Notes under the pieces: model-generated | The model's input: the letters and a program-made list of their open reading frames with translations, nothing else | Told to the model about the DNA's origin: nothing | Databases searched by the model: none | Translations under genes and position numbers: made by a program | Origin: Astrothelium macrocarpum | Taxonomy: Eukaryota > Ascomycota > Dothideomycetes > Trypetheliales > Trypetheliaceae | Direction of reading: 5' to 3' | Length of the DNA stretch: 64,000 bases | Assembly (NCBI GenBank): GCA_021030915.1 | Contig: JAGEMR010000129.1 | Coordinates: forward strand, 1-64,000 | In this document: positions 34,078 through 45,480 of the stretch, in pieces | Numbering within the stretch: the stretch's first letter is position 1 | Layout: each line of letters starts with the position of its first letter

Positions 34078-36343
34078 CGATTGCTTCTTGGGGTGTTGGC
34101 GTTGGGGGTGGGGTGTGAGTTCAAGAAGGGTTGGGTGTTGGGTGGGTGTTTGGGTGGGAGCGTTGGAGTATTGTTGGGGGTTGTTGGGTTCATTGGGGGA
34201 ATTGGGGGGGGGGTTGGAAAATGCATTGGAAATGTGTAATTTTTCAGCGGAGATCTGGATTGTGTGGTTGATGAATGATATTTTTCGTCGGTGGGCGATG
34301 CCTACGACTTGCTCTTGTTCGAAATTCCTGCAAGCCGTGCTGTTTCAGTGAGCGTGAAGTGGCAAAAACTGCACATGCACGTGGTATCGTGTGCAAGACT
34401 CCTGGCCACAAGCCGGATCCAGCATGTCAGTGCTCATGGTCCATTCTTGTCTCTTTGACTCTCCGTCTTATGCTACAAGCCTATATCGCCCCGTCACAGC
34501 ATCTAAATTTGTTCCCTGGGTAGGTCGACGGTGCGATTATGATATTTCATGTTGAAATGAATAATATAACTCAGAAGGTAAAAGGCCACAATTATCCGAT
34601 ACGATATTTGGGGTCTGCTGGGTTCTGCAAATAATAGAGTCATGCAAGAAAATCCATTAACTTCAAGTCCGCAAACATCCCGACGTCACCTCCATGTATA
34701 CTCAGAAAAAACTGCTCATATATGATAGGGATAGTGGTTCGAACTCTCTCCGATGTACGTCCAAAGGCTCCCAAGCCTACTGCATTTTAACGAAATCCCT
34801 AAAGCACCATATCTTGCGCTATATAGCGACATAAGCATAATCATGGTATGCAATGATTGAGTCGCTTTCCTTGTTCGCCCGCTCAGCTGCTTCCGCATCA
34901 TGCTCCTCGCCCTGGGGAGCTGGCGGAGCGTATCGTCCCAGCCTGTCTATGGCTCTTGCCATCCTTCGTAGCTTCGAATAGGACGTTCGCGATCACACGT
35001 CGTCAGTCGAGTTCGTCCTGTTTAACAATATAATCTTCTGCATTTTAGACACCAATACCGCCATCCTAGGCTGCACCCTCGACTATGCCAAAGGAAGCAT
35101 GCTTCAGGCAGGGCAAGAGCAAAGGCTTGGCGTTTGGCGACACGCATTGAAATTACACCTTAGTTGGGGAACGGGAGGGTGGTGCGGGAATGTTGGTGCT
35201 GCTTACTAACCAAAAGAGATATTAGTTTGTCAGGGTTGAGAGATTTAAAAGGGAGAGAAAACAATCGAGATGTGAATGAGAAATTTTCATTGTCATATAA
35301 GCATGCATTTATTATGGTTTTAAATATGTCGAAGGAAGGAGGCTAAGAAAGGCACAGAGCCATCGGATGTTGAGCTGTGGTTTTGGGCGTGCAGAGTGAG
35401 TGTAAGAAAGACGAAAAGAGCGCAGAGAACGCGAGTGTCGAGACAAATTAGCCTATTCTTGGACTAACACCGTCCGCAAATATAAAGGAACTACCTGAGT
35501 CCTCCAGCTTCATTCTTTATCGAGATAGACAGGCAAGAAGTCGCGTCAGTAGAGGAGCACACATCATCTAGCCATACTAGGGTCAACGACCACATTCTCT
35601 CTAATCTAGGCAGGACTAGGAATAGCATATTCTCGCGAGTTCTAGACAATCTCGGAGAAGAAGAAAAAGTAATTTCTTGTCCTTGCAATTGGTCCGATGA
35701 CTTGTGAAAATTCTAAATCACCTGAGCTCCCGCAACTTTCGAGCGCATCAACACCTGTAGAAGGTAATTGTTAAATCCCGTCTCGTGTTCAGTATGACGT
35801 GGGCCTTTCGACTTCCTGGGCGTCTTCTATACGGGCATAACCACCAACTACCCGTCCGGCGTATTGGCGAGGTTGTGGCGGGCACTTTGGCCTATAAAAT
35901 TTTCTACAAAGCGAAGCTAGCCACGCTCCTGCCGTCTTGCGTGAGGCTGAGACATTTACTGCCCACAACGTCTACCAACTCCGAGACCTCATCATCTGAT
36001 AGACCAATGACAGCAAAGTATTCTATCTGTAGCAATGCTATGCAAGCTACCTGTCCTGCATCTGCATTAATTGGCCAACAATGGGTACATTATGGTTGCA
36101 CAGCGGCTGGCGAGAATCGATGGTATTTGATAAACCATGGTAGCGGCAAATCAACACAAGGAGGGATGTGTAGCCCTTCAAGGGCTGTAGGCTCTGCCGG
36201 AGCATTTTAAAGTATCTAAGCATCACGTCTGATGTTACAATAGTCATTTTGCTTCAGCGATAATCCTAGACTACTTCAAATCTTGTCTTTCTTTCTCATC
36301 ATACAAGGATATCTCATCAAGAGTATTCCTCAATAATCTTCTT
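34078..36343. other. Intergenic DNA
   Basis: 34078-34230 is G/T-rich (NBP2 trailer). The rest has mixed composition with no supported gene. A 141-codon plus frame at 35785-36210 has no recognisable features. Confidence 0.4.
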
Positions 36344-37285
36344 ATGGAGGATCAAATTTCTGGGACACCGCATCGTGATCGATCGAAGAGACATGATTTG
36401 CTGGTTTGTTGCCATGTTTGGTGGGAAACGCAATAAGGCTTCGCTAATAATGCTGGAAAGGCTTCAAGGGGTCCTTTTGGAAAGCCTGATGACCTATATC
36501 TCAACCCAGCCGATGATTCACCCGAACTGGTAGACGAGACGCGCAGGCGAATAGACGAAGCACCTGTTCTACGATACGACTCTGTAGAAAAGGAGACTGA
36601 TAGTCGATCATCCGGCGGTAAACTTCTTCCCAAATCGCGGATGACCAGTTTCATGACGAGGAACTGTCCACTGTGGATCATTCTCTGGCTTGTCAAATTC
36701 CTCATCATGGCCATAATAGCAGGAGCGGTTGGAGGAGCGCTATCGGTCAAGAATTGCAATCACAAGTTGAACACCTGCTCGTCTGCACTCACCTTGGCCC
36801 AGCTTTCGCCCACATCAACGAGAAATCCAAGCTCATCAACGTTACCAATTTCAGGCCAGACGCCCTCGGGTACTCCCTCAAGCTCGCCATCATCAACGGT
36901 CGTTTCGCCAACCAACAACTTTGGACTTCAAATCCCTTCTACCCAATGCGACAAGCTCAGCATCAACGGTTCGACATACACCTCTTACGAGCAAAACTTT
37001 ACCAAAGACTGCAACAGCAACCTCGCTAATGGTAATGACCTCATAAGCACCCTCGCTCCATGCTGGGAACAATGCATGGACATATGCGCCGACTACAATT
37101 TCAACAGCGCTGCGCGAAGCGAAGCCAACAACTGCACAGCGGTCTCTTTTGTGCCAAGTTGGGTCATTTATGATTGGGCAATGGGAAACACGTCGACATA
37201 TGTAAACTGTTGGCTGAAATTTGGAGATCCGCAGCCGGCGACGAATGCATTGGGATTTGAGGTCGTGGTTGGGATGCTCTCGTGA
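36344..37285 (+). CDS. Single-pass membrane protein with Cys-containing ectodomain
   Basis: Exon 1 (36344-36403) and exon 2 (36461-37285), over a 57-bp intron (branch site GCTAATA), encode about 294 aa. A cytosolic part of about 85 residues ends in basic PKSRMTSFMTRN. One transmembrane helix follows (LWIILWLVKFLIMAIIAGAV, residues about 88-107), then a Ser/Thr/Pro stalk (about 120-160). The outer domain has Cys residues in QCDKLSINGSTYTSY, DCNSN, CWEQCMDIC, NNCTAV and NCWLKF. Spacing and the final NCWLKFG...GFEVVVGML resemble apple/PAN-type modules of fungal surface proteins. I do not recognise a named family. A type II orientation is inferred from the charge pattern. Confidence 0.65.
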
Positions 37286-37602
37286 ATCAGCACATTATGT
37301 TCGCATGTCAATAAAATTCTAGAAGATTTTAATAGAATAGTAAACAAATTCAAACCATTATTTCGGTTTGAGATACAGTACTGATGTTGGGTGTTTAAGT
37401 AGGAGGTGGCTTGTCCTGTCCTTGGCAAGTTCCAAGCGCACATCCAAGCCGCTAATCCCACGGAAAATCGTTTCACCTTGTGCCGATGAACTTTCCGCCC
37501 ACTACCACATACATTGCCAATTGTATATAGTGCCCAATTCGAAGATTTGCACGCCTCGGATCCCTTTTTCAGAAATCCTCAGAGCGAGTTCGATATTTCA
37601 CA

Positions 37603-38490
37603 ATGCCTGGCAGAGGGTACGTCACAATCCACCCTTGAAAGGAGCACCACCGCAGCCATTTCGGCCTGTCCAGACCATAAACCAAAACCACTCCGCTAAC
37701 ATCTTCTCCCAATCCAGACGCGCCGCCGGCGCAGGCAACAAGCTCAAAATGACCCTCGGTCTCCCTGTGTATGTCCCCCTCGTACCTCCAATGCCCACTC
37801 CTTCCCTCAAAGTCTCACCCATTTCTCCTCTCATATTCATTCTAACCCCCCTCCCAGCGGCGCAGTCATGAACTGCTGCGACAACTCGGGCGCGCGCAAC
37901 CTGTACATCATCTCGGTGAAGGGCATCGGTGCGCGGCTGAACCGGCTCCCCGCCGCGGGCGTGGGTGACATGGTCATGGCGACGGTCAAGAAGGGGAAGC
38001 CGGAGCTGAGGAAGAAGGTGATGCCTGCTGTGGTGGTGCGGCAGAGCAAGCCGTGGCGGAGGGCCGATGGGGTGTATCTCTACTTTGAGGATAATGCCGG
38101 TGTGGTGAGTGGAGTCGGTTTTCCTACTTGTTATTGAGGCGGCGGGTTTGGGGAAGGAGGTGTTGGGGGCTTTGGCATATGGGGGAGAGATTGCAGAAGA
38201 GCGGACGTGGCTGGAGAATGTGGATTTCGTGGAAGCGTGGGAGAGTGATGCGGAGTGAAAAAGGCAATTTGGATTGATCAATGTTTGGGAGGGAATATTT
38301 GGCTAACCGGTCTCTCAATGCAGATCGTCAATCCCAAGGGTGAAATGAAAGGTTCCGCCATTACCGGTCCCGTTGGAAAGGAAGCAGCAGAGCTCTGGCC
38401 TGTAGGTCTTTTTCTTTGGAAAGTTCGCGTTCTCGTAAATTACTGACTTGGCTGCAGCGTATTGCAAGCAATTCCGGTGTCGTGATGTGA
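37603..38490 (+). CDS. RPL23: 60S ribosomal protein uL14 (L23)
   Basis: Five exons (37603-37616, 37718-37768, 37858-38104, 38324-38401, 38458-38490) give 140 aa, the usual length. The product runs MPGRG...KLKMTLGLPV, GAVMNCCDNSGARNLYIISV, NRLPAAGVGDMVMATVKKGK, YLYFEDNAGV, then after splicing IVNPKGEMKGSAITGPVGKE and the C-terminus RIASNSGVVM. uL14 is a core protein of the large subunit near bridge B5/B8. The first exon is only 14 coding bases and the last 33. The gene is tail-to-tail with COX4 (stops 255 bp apart). Confidence 0.95.
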
Positions 38491-38745
38491 ATTATGGCTG
38501 TGGCGGGATGATGATACCAGGCGGAAACAAACGGGGGAATTTCCTTGGCACTGTGCATCTCAAGGCATTAGGTAGCAAATTACACGGCGTTTATATTTTG
38601 CCACTTTATTTTTCCTACAACATACAGGAACGAACAACAGCCATGTGAAATCCTCTTTGAATTTGCTTAAATGTACTCCAGTAGTACATGATCTAACTAG
38701 TGGTGACTGCTGAGCTGATGTACAAGAGTTTGTTGCATCCCCTGC

Positions 38746-39737
38746 TCATCCCCGGCAACGGTATTCGGGTCGCACGTAATCGGCAAACGTCTTTGGTTCC
38801 TCGTAACTATGGTGTTCATCGCCGTGTCCATGATCATGGTGTGCACGAGGGTCGTTTTGCGGGCCAACGTAGTCCATGCGATATACAGAGCCACATTCGA
38901 GGCAGCGTTCTATTGGGCGATCGCGGGACACCTACAGGTTCATGACATTAGTTCCAAATCAAATTTGTGTTTGTCCTGTCAAACATGATAATCCCAGCTG
39001 CGGTTGCACAGCAATGCAAAAATCCAGCGATATAGGAGGGCGAATAAAAGACTAGACATACAGTAATCCACAATACCACATGGCTATCTGCTGGGCACCC
39101 TGTGCATCCAATGTACTGTTCTTCTCCTGCGCTCTTGACGACAATGGGATCCTTGAGCGTTCCTAGGCGGCTCGCATCCAGTGGCTTCATGTCAAATATG
39201 TCGACGCCCTGCATTTTCCCGAGAATTTCAAGACGTTCTAGACCTGTTGATTGCTCGATATCTGTGGGGATAGTACCAGGAGCGGAGCCGGGGGGTAGGA
39301 GATCACTCTCGGTTCTGATTTCTAAGAAGCAATGAGCATTTCTAGCCATTTGGAGATGGTTGACTTTGAAGTAATGGGAAGGTTGAGGGGGAAGAATGAG
39401 TGGCGGGCTTCATGTACGTATTCATGCTGGGTGTGGATCAGGGATAGGAATACCTTCAAACTTCTTCATGTGCTTAGATGACTCTCCGGGTTGAGGATCG
39501 CCATGTGAATCAGCTTGTCCTGCGATCCAGATTTTCGTATCAGCATTGTCCATTTATTCCAATCCTCCGGATCTGCATTAAGTCCCCTATGAAGAGGGTT
39601 GAGAACTCACGGCGAATGACGGATGAAGCAAAGGTACGAGAGGCAATTGGTCGGATAGTAGCTGGACGGCGCGTCAAGGCTAGCGCTGAGCGTCTAAGAG
39701 GTAGCATGTTGGGCTTCGCGATGGAGAAAAGCGGCAC
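38746..39737 (-). CDS. COX4: Cytochrome c oxidase zinc-binding subunit (yeast Cox4 / mammalian COX5B)
   Basis: Exons 39737-39611, 39519-39454, 39321-39062 and 38931-38746 give 212 aa. The N-terminus MPLFSIAKPNMLPLRRSALA...RTFASSVIRR is Arg/Ser-rich without acids, a mitochondrial presequence. The mature part has PGTIPTDIEQSTGLERLEIL, LDASRLGTLKDPI and the zinc site in two halves: YIGCTGCPADSHVVLW (exon 3) and RPIERCLECGSVYRMDYVG (exon 4). The C-terminus is His/Asp-rich, ending FADYVRPEYRCRG. The subunit is part of complex IV in the inner membrane and is needed for its assembly. Exon 4 has no ATG of its own and joins exon 3 in phase 0. Confidence 0.95.
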
Positions 39738-40353
39738 GATGAGTTTTAGAGATGTTGTTCGTTGCCGGATTTCGGGATGAAGCTCGAGCTAAGCAACGCG
39801 CTTAGCTTACATGTGCTGATTCGACATTTCAAACGCGCGACTGAAGAACACACGCGCGGTTAGTGAGGAAAACAATCCTCCACCATGACATCGACGGTCA
39901 ACAAATTTGCTCTGAAAATTATATTCACAGTGTAACTAAAGATTAAGATCAGTATCGACTAAGAGTTCTGCTTGGAGAAGAGAGCAAATAAAATCATTGA
40001 CCAGTCTTTTTTTGTATTTTATGTATAGAAACTTTACTGTATATTGGATTAAAGGATGAAGGAAAAGCCAGTTTGATATCCTTATACCGAATGTGCTACA
40101 CCAATATGCTTAAGCTTCCGACCTATCGTAGAGGTTAGGCCTCTAGGGGAAATTCATTGTGATCTCATCCTATCTTAACTCCTGAGCACAGACCAGGTGT
40201 TTACATTGATCTCGCCAACTCCTGAGAATGGTCGAATCTAATGCTCAAATTCACCTTCCTTTCCTCAACCCTTTCTCTTCGTCCTCTCCTTAATTCCCAT
40301 TTCTCGACTCGATCAACGCTCATCAACCCACTCTACGCACCAATGCTTCGTCA
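39738..40353. promoter_or_regulatory. Divergent promoter region, COX4 / TED1
   Basis: 616 bp between divergent starts. The last 130 bp before TED1 are C/T-rich, as in fungal leaders. An upstream ATG at 40343 opens a 12-codon uORF (40343-40378) that overlaps the TED1 start in another frame. Confidence 0.5.
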
Positions 40354-42225
40354 ATGCTCCCGTCCGCCCTTCTCTTAGCGGCCTTCCGCTTCCTCCTTCC
40401 ACCCGCGCTGATCGCTACCTTGTACATATATTTCTACCCATTCTTGCATGGCTGTGAATTTCCCGAACCGCCTCCACTGAAGTCAGAGCCCGAGATATGC
40501 TACATCAACCCGCAACAGAGCACAGGCAATAGCGCAGGACATCCTAATGGCGCCGTCGCGGGGTCCGGGGGTGGCATATGGGGACTAGGCAAACAAGTGG
40601 CACATACGTGGAAAGAGTTGAATGAGCAAGGAACGAGCAAATTTGCAGGGAGAAAGGCGCCGTTCAGATTATTGGCACTTGGAGACCCTCAGCTAGAGGG
40701 CGACTCTTCACTCCCTGATCCAGCTGAGCCTATTTTCCCAAGTTTGAAACAGTTGTTTGGACGACAAACCTGCGAGACGGAGGACAATGGTGAGGATAAC
40801 GACGGATCATGTGAAAAGGAGTCTGCGGAAGTCATTCATAATCTGTATCTGTTAAGGGACTTTGCCGTAAAGGATATACCGGGTCTTTTGAGTGGCTGGA
40901 GAAAGAGATTGGATCTTTGGGGAAATGATTATTACCTTGCACATGTGTATCGGAGCATGAAGTGGTGGACGAGGCCAAGCCACGTTACTGTTCTTGGAGA
41001 CTTGGTAGGAAGCCAATGGATAGATGACGACGAGTTTGCACAGAGGGGATGGCGGTTTTGGAACAGGGTCTTTAGCGATGGGCAAAAGATTGAGGACGCT
41101 CTTGCCCTTGGAGATGGTAGCAATGAGCCTGGAGAAGAGCTTGGAGAAGACTTGGCGTGGGAGAATAGAATTATCAATATTGCTGGAAATCACGATATCG
41201 GATACGCAGGGGAAGTCGACCAACCCGCCATCGACCGCTTCCAACAGCAATTCGGCAGAGTGAATTGGGATCGCTGGTTCAGACTACCCTCTATTTCTCC
41301 TTCGGACGCCATCGCCGAAACCTCTCCACCTCCCAACATCTTCAAGCCTTCCGCCTCCAAACCCCCTCCCACCCCAGCCATCCGCCTCGTCATCCTCAAC
41401 GACATGAACCTCGACGGCCCAGTATACTCCTCCTCCCACCAATCCGACACCTACGCCTTCATCAACAACGTCATCGCGACCTCTCGCGCAGTCGAAGACG
41501 CCTCCGTCCTCACCGTCCTCCTCACCCACGTCCCGCTGCACAAGCGCGCCGGCGTCTGCGTCGACGCCCCGTTCTTCTCGTACTACGACGAGAATGCCGG
41601 CCTGCTCCGCGAGCAGAACCATCTGTCGGAGTTTGCGAGCCACCAGGTGCTACAGGCGATTTTCGGCATGAGTGGCGCGCGGGATGCGCCAGGCCGTGGG
41701 ATGGGGAGGGCCGGTGTGATTCTCGATGGGCATGATCATGAGGGTTGTGATGTGTGGCATTATTTTAATCGGTCGTTGTCGGATGGGGAGAATGAGGTGG
41801 GTGGTGGAGAGTGGGCGGCGGTGCCGCATCCGGTTGCTCGACGGGCGGGAGTTACTCTATCTTCGGATATTCCTGGGATTAGGGAGATTACGGTGCGTAG
41901 TATGATGGGTTCTTATGGGGGTAATGCGGGACTGCTAAGTGCATGGTATGAGGAACCTGTTGAAGGAGCAGAAGGAGATGGCAAGTGGCAAGTGGAATAT
42001 GCTGCGTGCCCTTTTGTGGTACAGCATATATGGTGGGCCGTCCATGTTGTTGATATTGTACTTGTCGGCCTTCTTTTTGCTGCACTGGTTGCTTGGTGTA
42101 GAGAGTGGTGGTCTGATAGACAGCTTAAAGGTTGCGATGAGCGAGATCGAGCCGCACATTCGAAGCCGCGGAAGCTTGAATATGCAAATGGGACTGCATC
42201 GGTCAAGGTTTCTAATACTGGGTGA
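40354..42225 (+). CDS. TED1: ER metallophosphoesterase TED1 (MPPE1/CDC1 family)
   Basis: Single exon, 623 aa. An N-terminal membrane anchor (LLLAAFRFLLPPALIATLYI, residues about 5-25) and a C-terminal helix (about 562-590, VVDIVLVGLLFAALVAW) enclose a calcineurin-like phosphoesterase. Metal motifs in order are LALGDPQLEGD (about 109), VLGDLVGSQWID (about 212), INIAGNHDIGYAG (about 272), LLTHVPLHKRAG (about 388) and LDGHDHEGCDVW (about 462). In yeast, Ted1 removes ethanolamine phosphate from GPI anchors to allow ER export of GPI proteins. Length and membrane topology fit. A short uORF overlaps the start codon. TED1 is convergent with the hydrolase-ankyrin gene. Confidence 0.9.
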   Translation: MLPSALLLAAFRFLLPPALIATLYIYFYPFLHGCEFPEPPPLKSEPEICYINPQQSTGNSAGHPNGAVAGSGGGIWGLGKQVAHTWKELNEQGTSKFAGRKAPFRLLALGDPQLEGDSSLPDPAEPIFPSLKQLFGRQTCETEDNGEDNDGSCEKESAEVIHNLYLLRDFAVKDIPGLLSGWRKRLDLWGNDYYLAHVYRSMKWWTRPSHVTVLGDLVGSQWIDDDEFAQRGWRFWNRVFSDGQKIEDALALGDGSNEPGEELGEDLAWENRIINIAGNHDIGYAGEVDQPAIDRFQQQFGRVNWDRWFRLPSISPSDAIAETSPPPNIFKPSASKPPPTPAIRLVILNDMNLDGPVYSSSHQSDTYAFINNVIATSRAVEDASVLTVLLTHVPLHKRAGVCVDAPFFSYYDENAGLLREQNHLSEFASHQVLQAIFGMSGARDAPGRGMGRAGVILDGHDHEGCDVWHYFNRSLSDGENEVGGGEWAAVPHPVARRAGVTLSSDIPGIREITVRSMMGSYGGNAGLLSAWYEEPVEGAEGDGKWQVEYAACPFVVQHIWWAVHVVDIVLVGLLFAALVAWCREWWSDRQLKGCDERDRAAHSKPRKLEYANGTASVKVSNTG

Positions 42226-42958
42226 GGTGCGAAAGATCAAGAAAAGGTCAGCGGATACCCATCAAGCGAAACTGAAAAGGACAAGGGCGTAGAGTAGACT
42301 TGATTTTTAGTAGATTCCCCAGGCGTATGTACAATAATTTTGTATATGGTCATAGTCTATGTTTGAACATTGAAGAAAGGATATCTTGATTATGTACACT
42401 CGATTTCGTGTCAGACTTCTCGCCGAGACTTCCGTACTCCCAGAAAGAGACCCCAGAGACGTTGTCCCAACGTTAAGCTCGTTTTTACTCGATGACCATG
42501 TGAGCCTAACGCAACATATGAAGGAGATATTCGTCCGGGGGCCACGATTAGCGTTGAATGACAGAGAATTAGCCATCTCTTGCAATGCCACCAGTGGTTG
42601 TGATAAGAAACGTCGCCCGCGTCCGCGTGAGGCATAACCGCCACACGCCATATAAGCAAGCCCTCAGCAATGACAAACAAGAACATCCAGAAATATTCCT
42701 TAAAAAGCATTATTTACGAGGTCAAGTTGTTTGGTATTGTATAGGGTCCTCCTTACAAGGTCTGCGGCAGTTATACCTCTTGCGGTCATCACTGACGTTT
42801 CTCGTTATTACCCCTGGCAATTATTAAAGACACCGATGCAACGAAATAGCTGATTAGTGCTTTGATATGCCTCGATATGCCTTTTGTATCACAGTTTCGT
42901 CCAAGGTTTGGCGCGCCTTTTATAAAGTTCTAGGTTTTGGTCAGACATGTCGTTAAAC
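42226..42958. other. Intergenic DNA between convergent genes
   Basis: No supported gene. A 99-codon minus frame (42411-42710) has a hydrophobic start but no family features. Confidence 0.4.
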
Positions 42959-45480
42959 CTATTGTGTGCCCCAATCGTTCTGACGACATTCTTGCACCCA
43001 GTTGCATTCTTCGACTTTCTCAGGGTAGAAGGCGAGGAGGCCATCAGACGTGGGAAATGCACTCGAGAGATCTAAAATAAATAAGTATTTTGGTCAAGTG
43101 AAATCTCGATTGTGATAGCAAAAGTCTGCTTACCATATGGCGTCTGGTCTTCATCTTTTAATGTTGAACTTTGACTGAGAGTAGGAGACATCTGTCCTTC
43201 TAGTAATTGTAGTGTTTTCCAATGCTCATTTTTCTTTGCAATCTCCATTGGCGTAAGCTTACGTTCATGATCTCGGATTTCCAAGTCTGGGTCATATCGG
43301 AACAGTTCTGATATTACCGCGGATTCGCCCTTTTCCGCAGCAATAAACAGTGGTGTTCTCCCTTTTGCATCTCTCGAATTAATTGCCGCACCATTCTCCA
43401 GAAGGAGACATGTAAGTTTGGCATTTCCTCTGATTACACTTTCATGGAGTGGGGTTCTAGATTCTGCTGCTTCAACAGCATTGACGTCTGCCCCGGCGTT
43501 GAGGAACATGCATGCGGTCCGAAAATTTTCAGCGCGTACGGCCCAGTGCAGGGGCGTCAATTGATCGCCTTCAAACCGTGCGTTGACGTTTGCACCAAGT
43601 GAAACAAGTACGTCAAGGGCTTCATTCTTTTCCCCGGGGCATCTCTTCATAATCTCCGCCTCCAACGCAAAATGTAGAGCCGTATCTCTACCTTTCAGCG
43701 AGCTTCCATCAATACGTGCTCCGTGCTGGACCAAAACACGTACGATTTCTGCATGACCAAGAACAGATGCCGAATGTAAGGATGTATCTCCGTATCTTCC
43801 TTTCGCATCGATGTTCGCACCATTCTCGGCAAGCACGCGGACAGCCTCTATATGACCTTCCAAGACAGCACAGTGAAGTGGCGTTCTCTGATGTTGACCA
43901 GCTTCTTCACTCAAGTGCGCGCCACGCTTGATTAGGGAACGTATGATCTCAACTTGCCCATGCTGAGCAGCAATGTGCATCGGCGTCATCATATCGGAAT
44001 CGGCCTCATTCGGATCGGCGCCACATGATAGTAAGAGATGAGTCCGAGCAGTGTCTCCCTTCTCAGCAGCTGTATGCAACCGCATGTTGTGATGCAAAGT
44101 AAAACGTGCATAAATGACCTTTGGAGCGACCACGGCAAAGTCTCGAAGCGTGGACCGAACAGTTTCGTAGACGTCATCATACAAAGGGAATTTCACAAGA
44201 TCGGAATGGTTGCGATTGATAGGATTGAGTTGATGTGATTCGCGATCACGGAGGCGACCACTCTTAGCGGAGAAATTGCCCACCAGCTTGACCGGCGTTC
44301 CATTCAGTTTCCAAAATCCTGTCTAATGTTCAATTTAGCTTGGCAAAATGACGGTCGCCACAAAAAAAGGCGATTGAAGATTACCTTAGGATCCTCAATT
44401 GCCGTCGGAGACAGCGCCGTCTCGCAAAAGCATACAATGCGCGAATCCGAGAAGCTAAACACCCTTTCAAAATCGGTAGCGAGTCGATCCAGAACATCAG
44501 AGTCTGGGCCTAGTTGGGTGACCAAGTGCTCATTGGGCTGTCCCCGAACCATTGTACGCAACGATGTAATGTCCATGCCATGATTTGGCACACCAAAGAA
44601 AAGTGCTCCAAACACCGTCTTCAACATTCTTTGATCATGCGGATCATCCTGCATCTGGACAATAGCCTTTGAATCATTAGCGGCATTTTCAATAGACACC
44701 TTTTGAGGCGTTTCGTGAGCCCCGAAGAAATAGACAACATACCTCTTTGACTAGTATACCACCTAGACTATGTGCGATAAATATCAATGGCCTGGGGACC
44801 GGTCTGTCTTTCTGTTCAGAAACTCTTAATCGCTGTAGTCACTGTCGTAAAGTCGTTGCCAACGCTACGATGCCCTGAAAGGACTGGCTATTTGACAAGT
44901 GGGAGTCGTATCCATATAGATATATTTGTGCATTGTCGAGATCCTGGGGAAGCGAGTCGCGAAGCCACATGTGTTCTCCGCCTCTTTCTTTAAATGATCC
45001 ATACGCATGGCCTCCAAGGCCTGTAACGGCGACAACACTGCGCAAATTCATTTAGTCAAAAAGTTCTCCAGAGCGGACCAGTGGTCGAGACGGTTTGAAG
45101 GGAGCTTACTCGATGAGATGATCCCTTTCGTCTTTGAATGAACGTAGCGGCGTGAGACCCTCAAAATGAACATCGAGTTTGAGCCAGACCTGACGAGAAT
45201 AATCCTCATCGTCTTCATCATCGCTGTCGCACGTAGGTACTAGAAAAGAGGCTTCCTTTCTGCCTTCAGGTAGTACTTCAAAGTCATGGCCAAAGGTGAC
45301 TGTACCGACTTTCAAAGGTCGAGACCAGGTGTAATTTGGCGCAAGAGAGTGGACGTGAACGGAGTTTTTGACATCCGCAAGATTGAAAATCGATACCAGT
45401 GCTTCCTTTAAATGTTTCTTTCGATACTCTAAAGGTATGCCCTGCACCCTATATACTGTCGAGTATCCTTTGCCTGTCAT
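42959..45480 (-). pseudogene. Alpha/beta-hydrolase - ankyrin-repeat protein with one in-frame TGA
   Basis: Exons 45480-45110, 45037-44743, 44699-44385, 44322-43134 and 43071-42959 join in phase to about 760 codons. The N-terminal region (MTGKGYSTVYRVQGIPLEY...) precedes an alpha/beta-hydrolase fold with VVAVTGLGGHAYGSF (oxyanion side), IYLYGYDSHL, FIAHSLGGILVKE (nucleophile elbow) and FFGVPNHGMD. Then come seven to eight ankyrin repeats (TPMHIAAQHGQVEIIRSLI; TPLHCAVLEGHIEAVRVLA; and so on). The C-terminus, from the last exon, is WVQECRQNDWGTQ. This architecture is common in fungal proteins linked to self/non-self recognition. The only defect is TGA at 44841-44839, just before the nucleophile elbow, where CGA would become TGA by a C-to-T change. 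The 43-bp third intron is very short. Confidence 0.7.

Noticed and set aside
41265..41735. 156-codon Arg/His/Pro-rich frame
   Set aside because: Alternative-frame shadow of the TED1 phosphoesterase domain.
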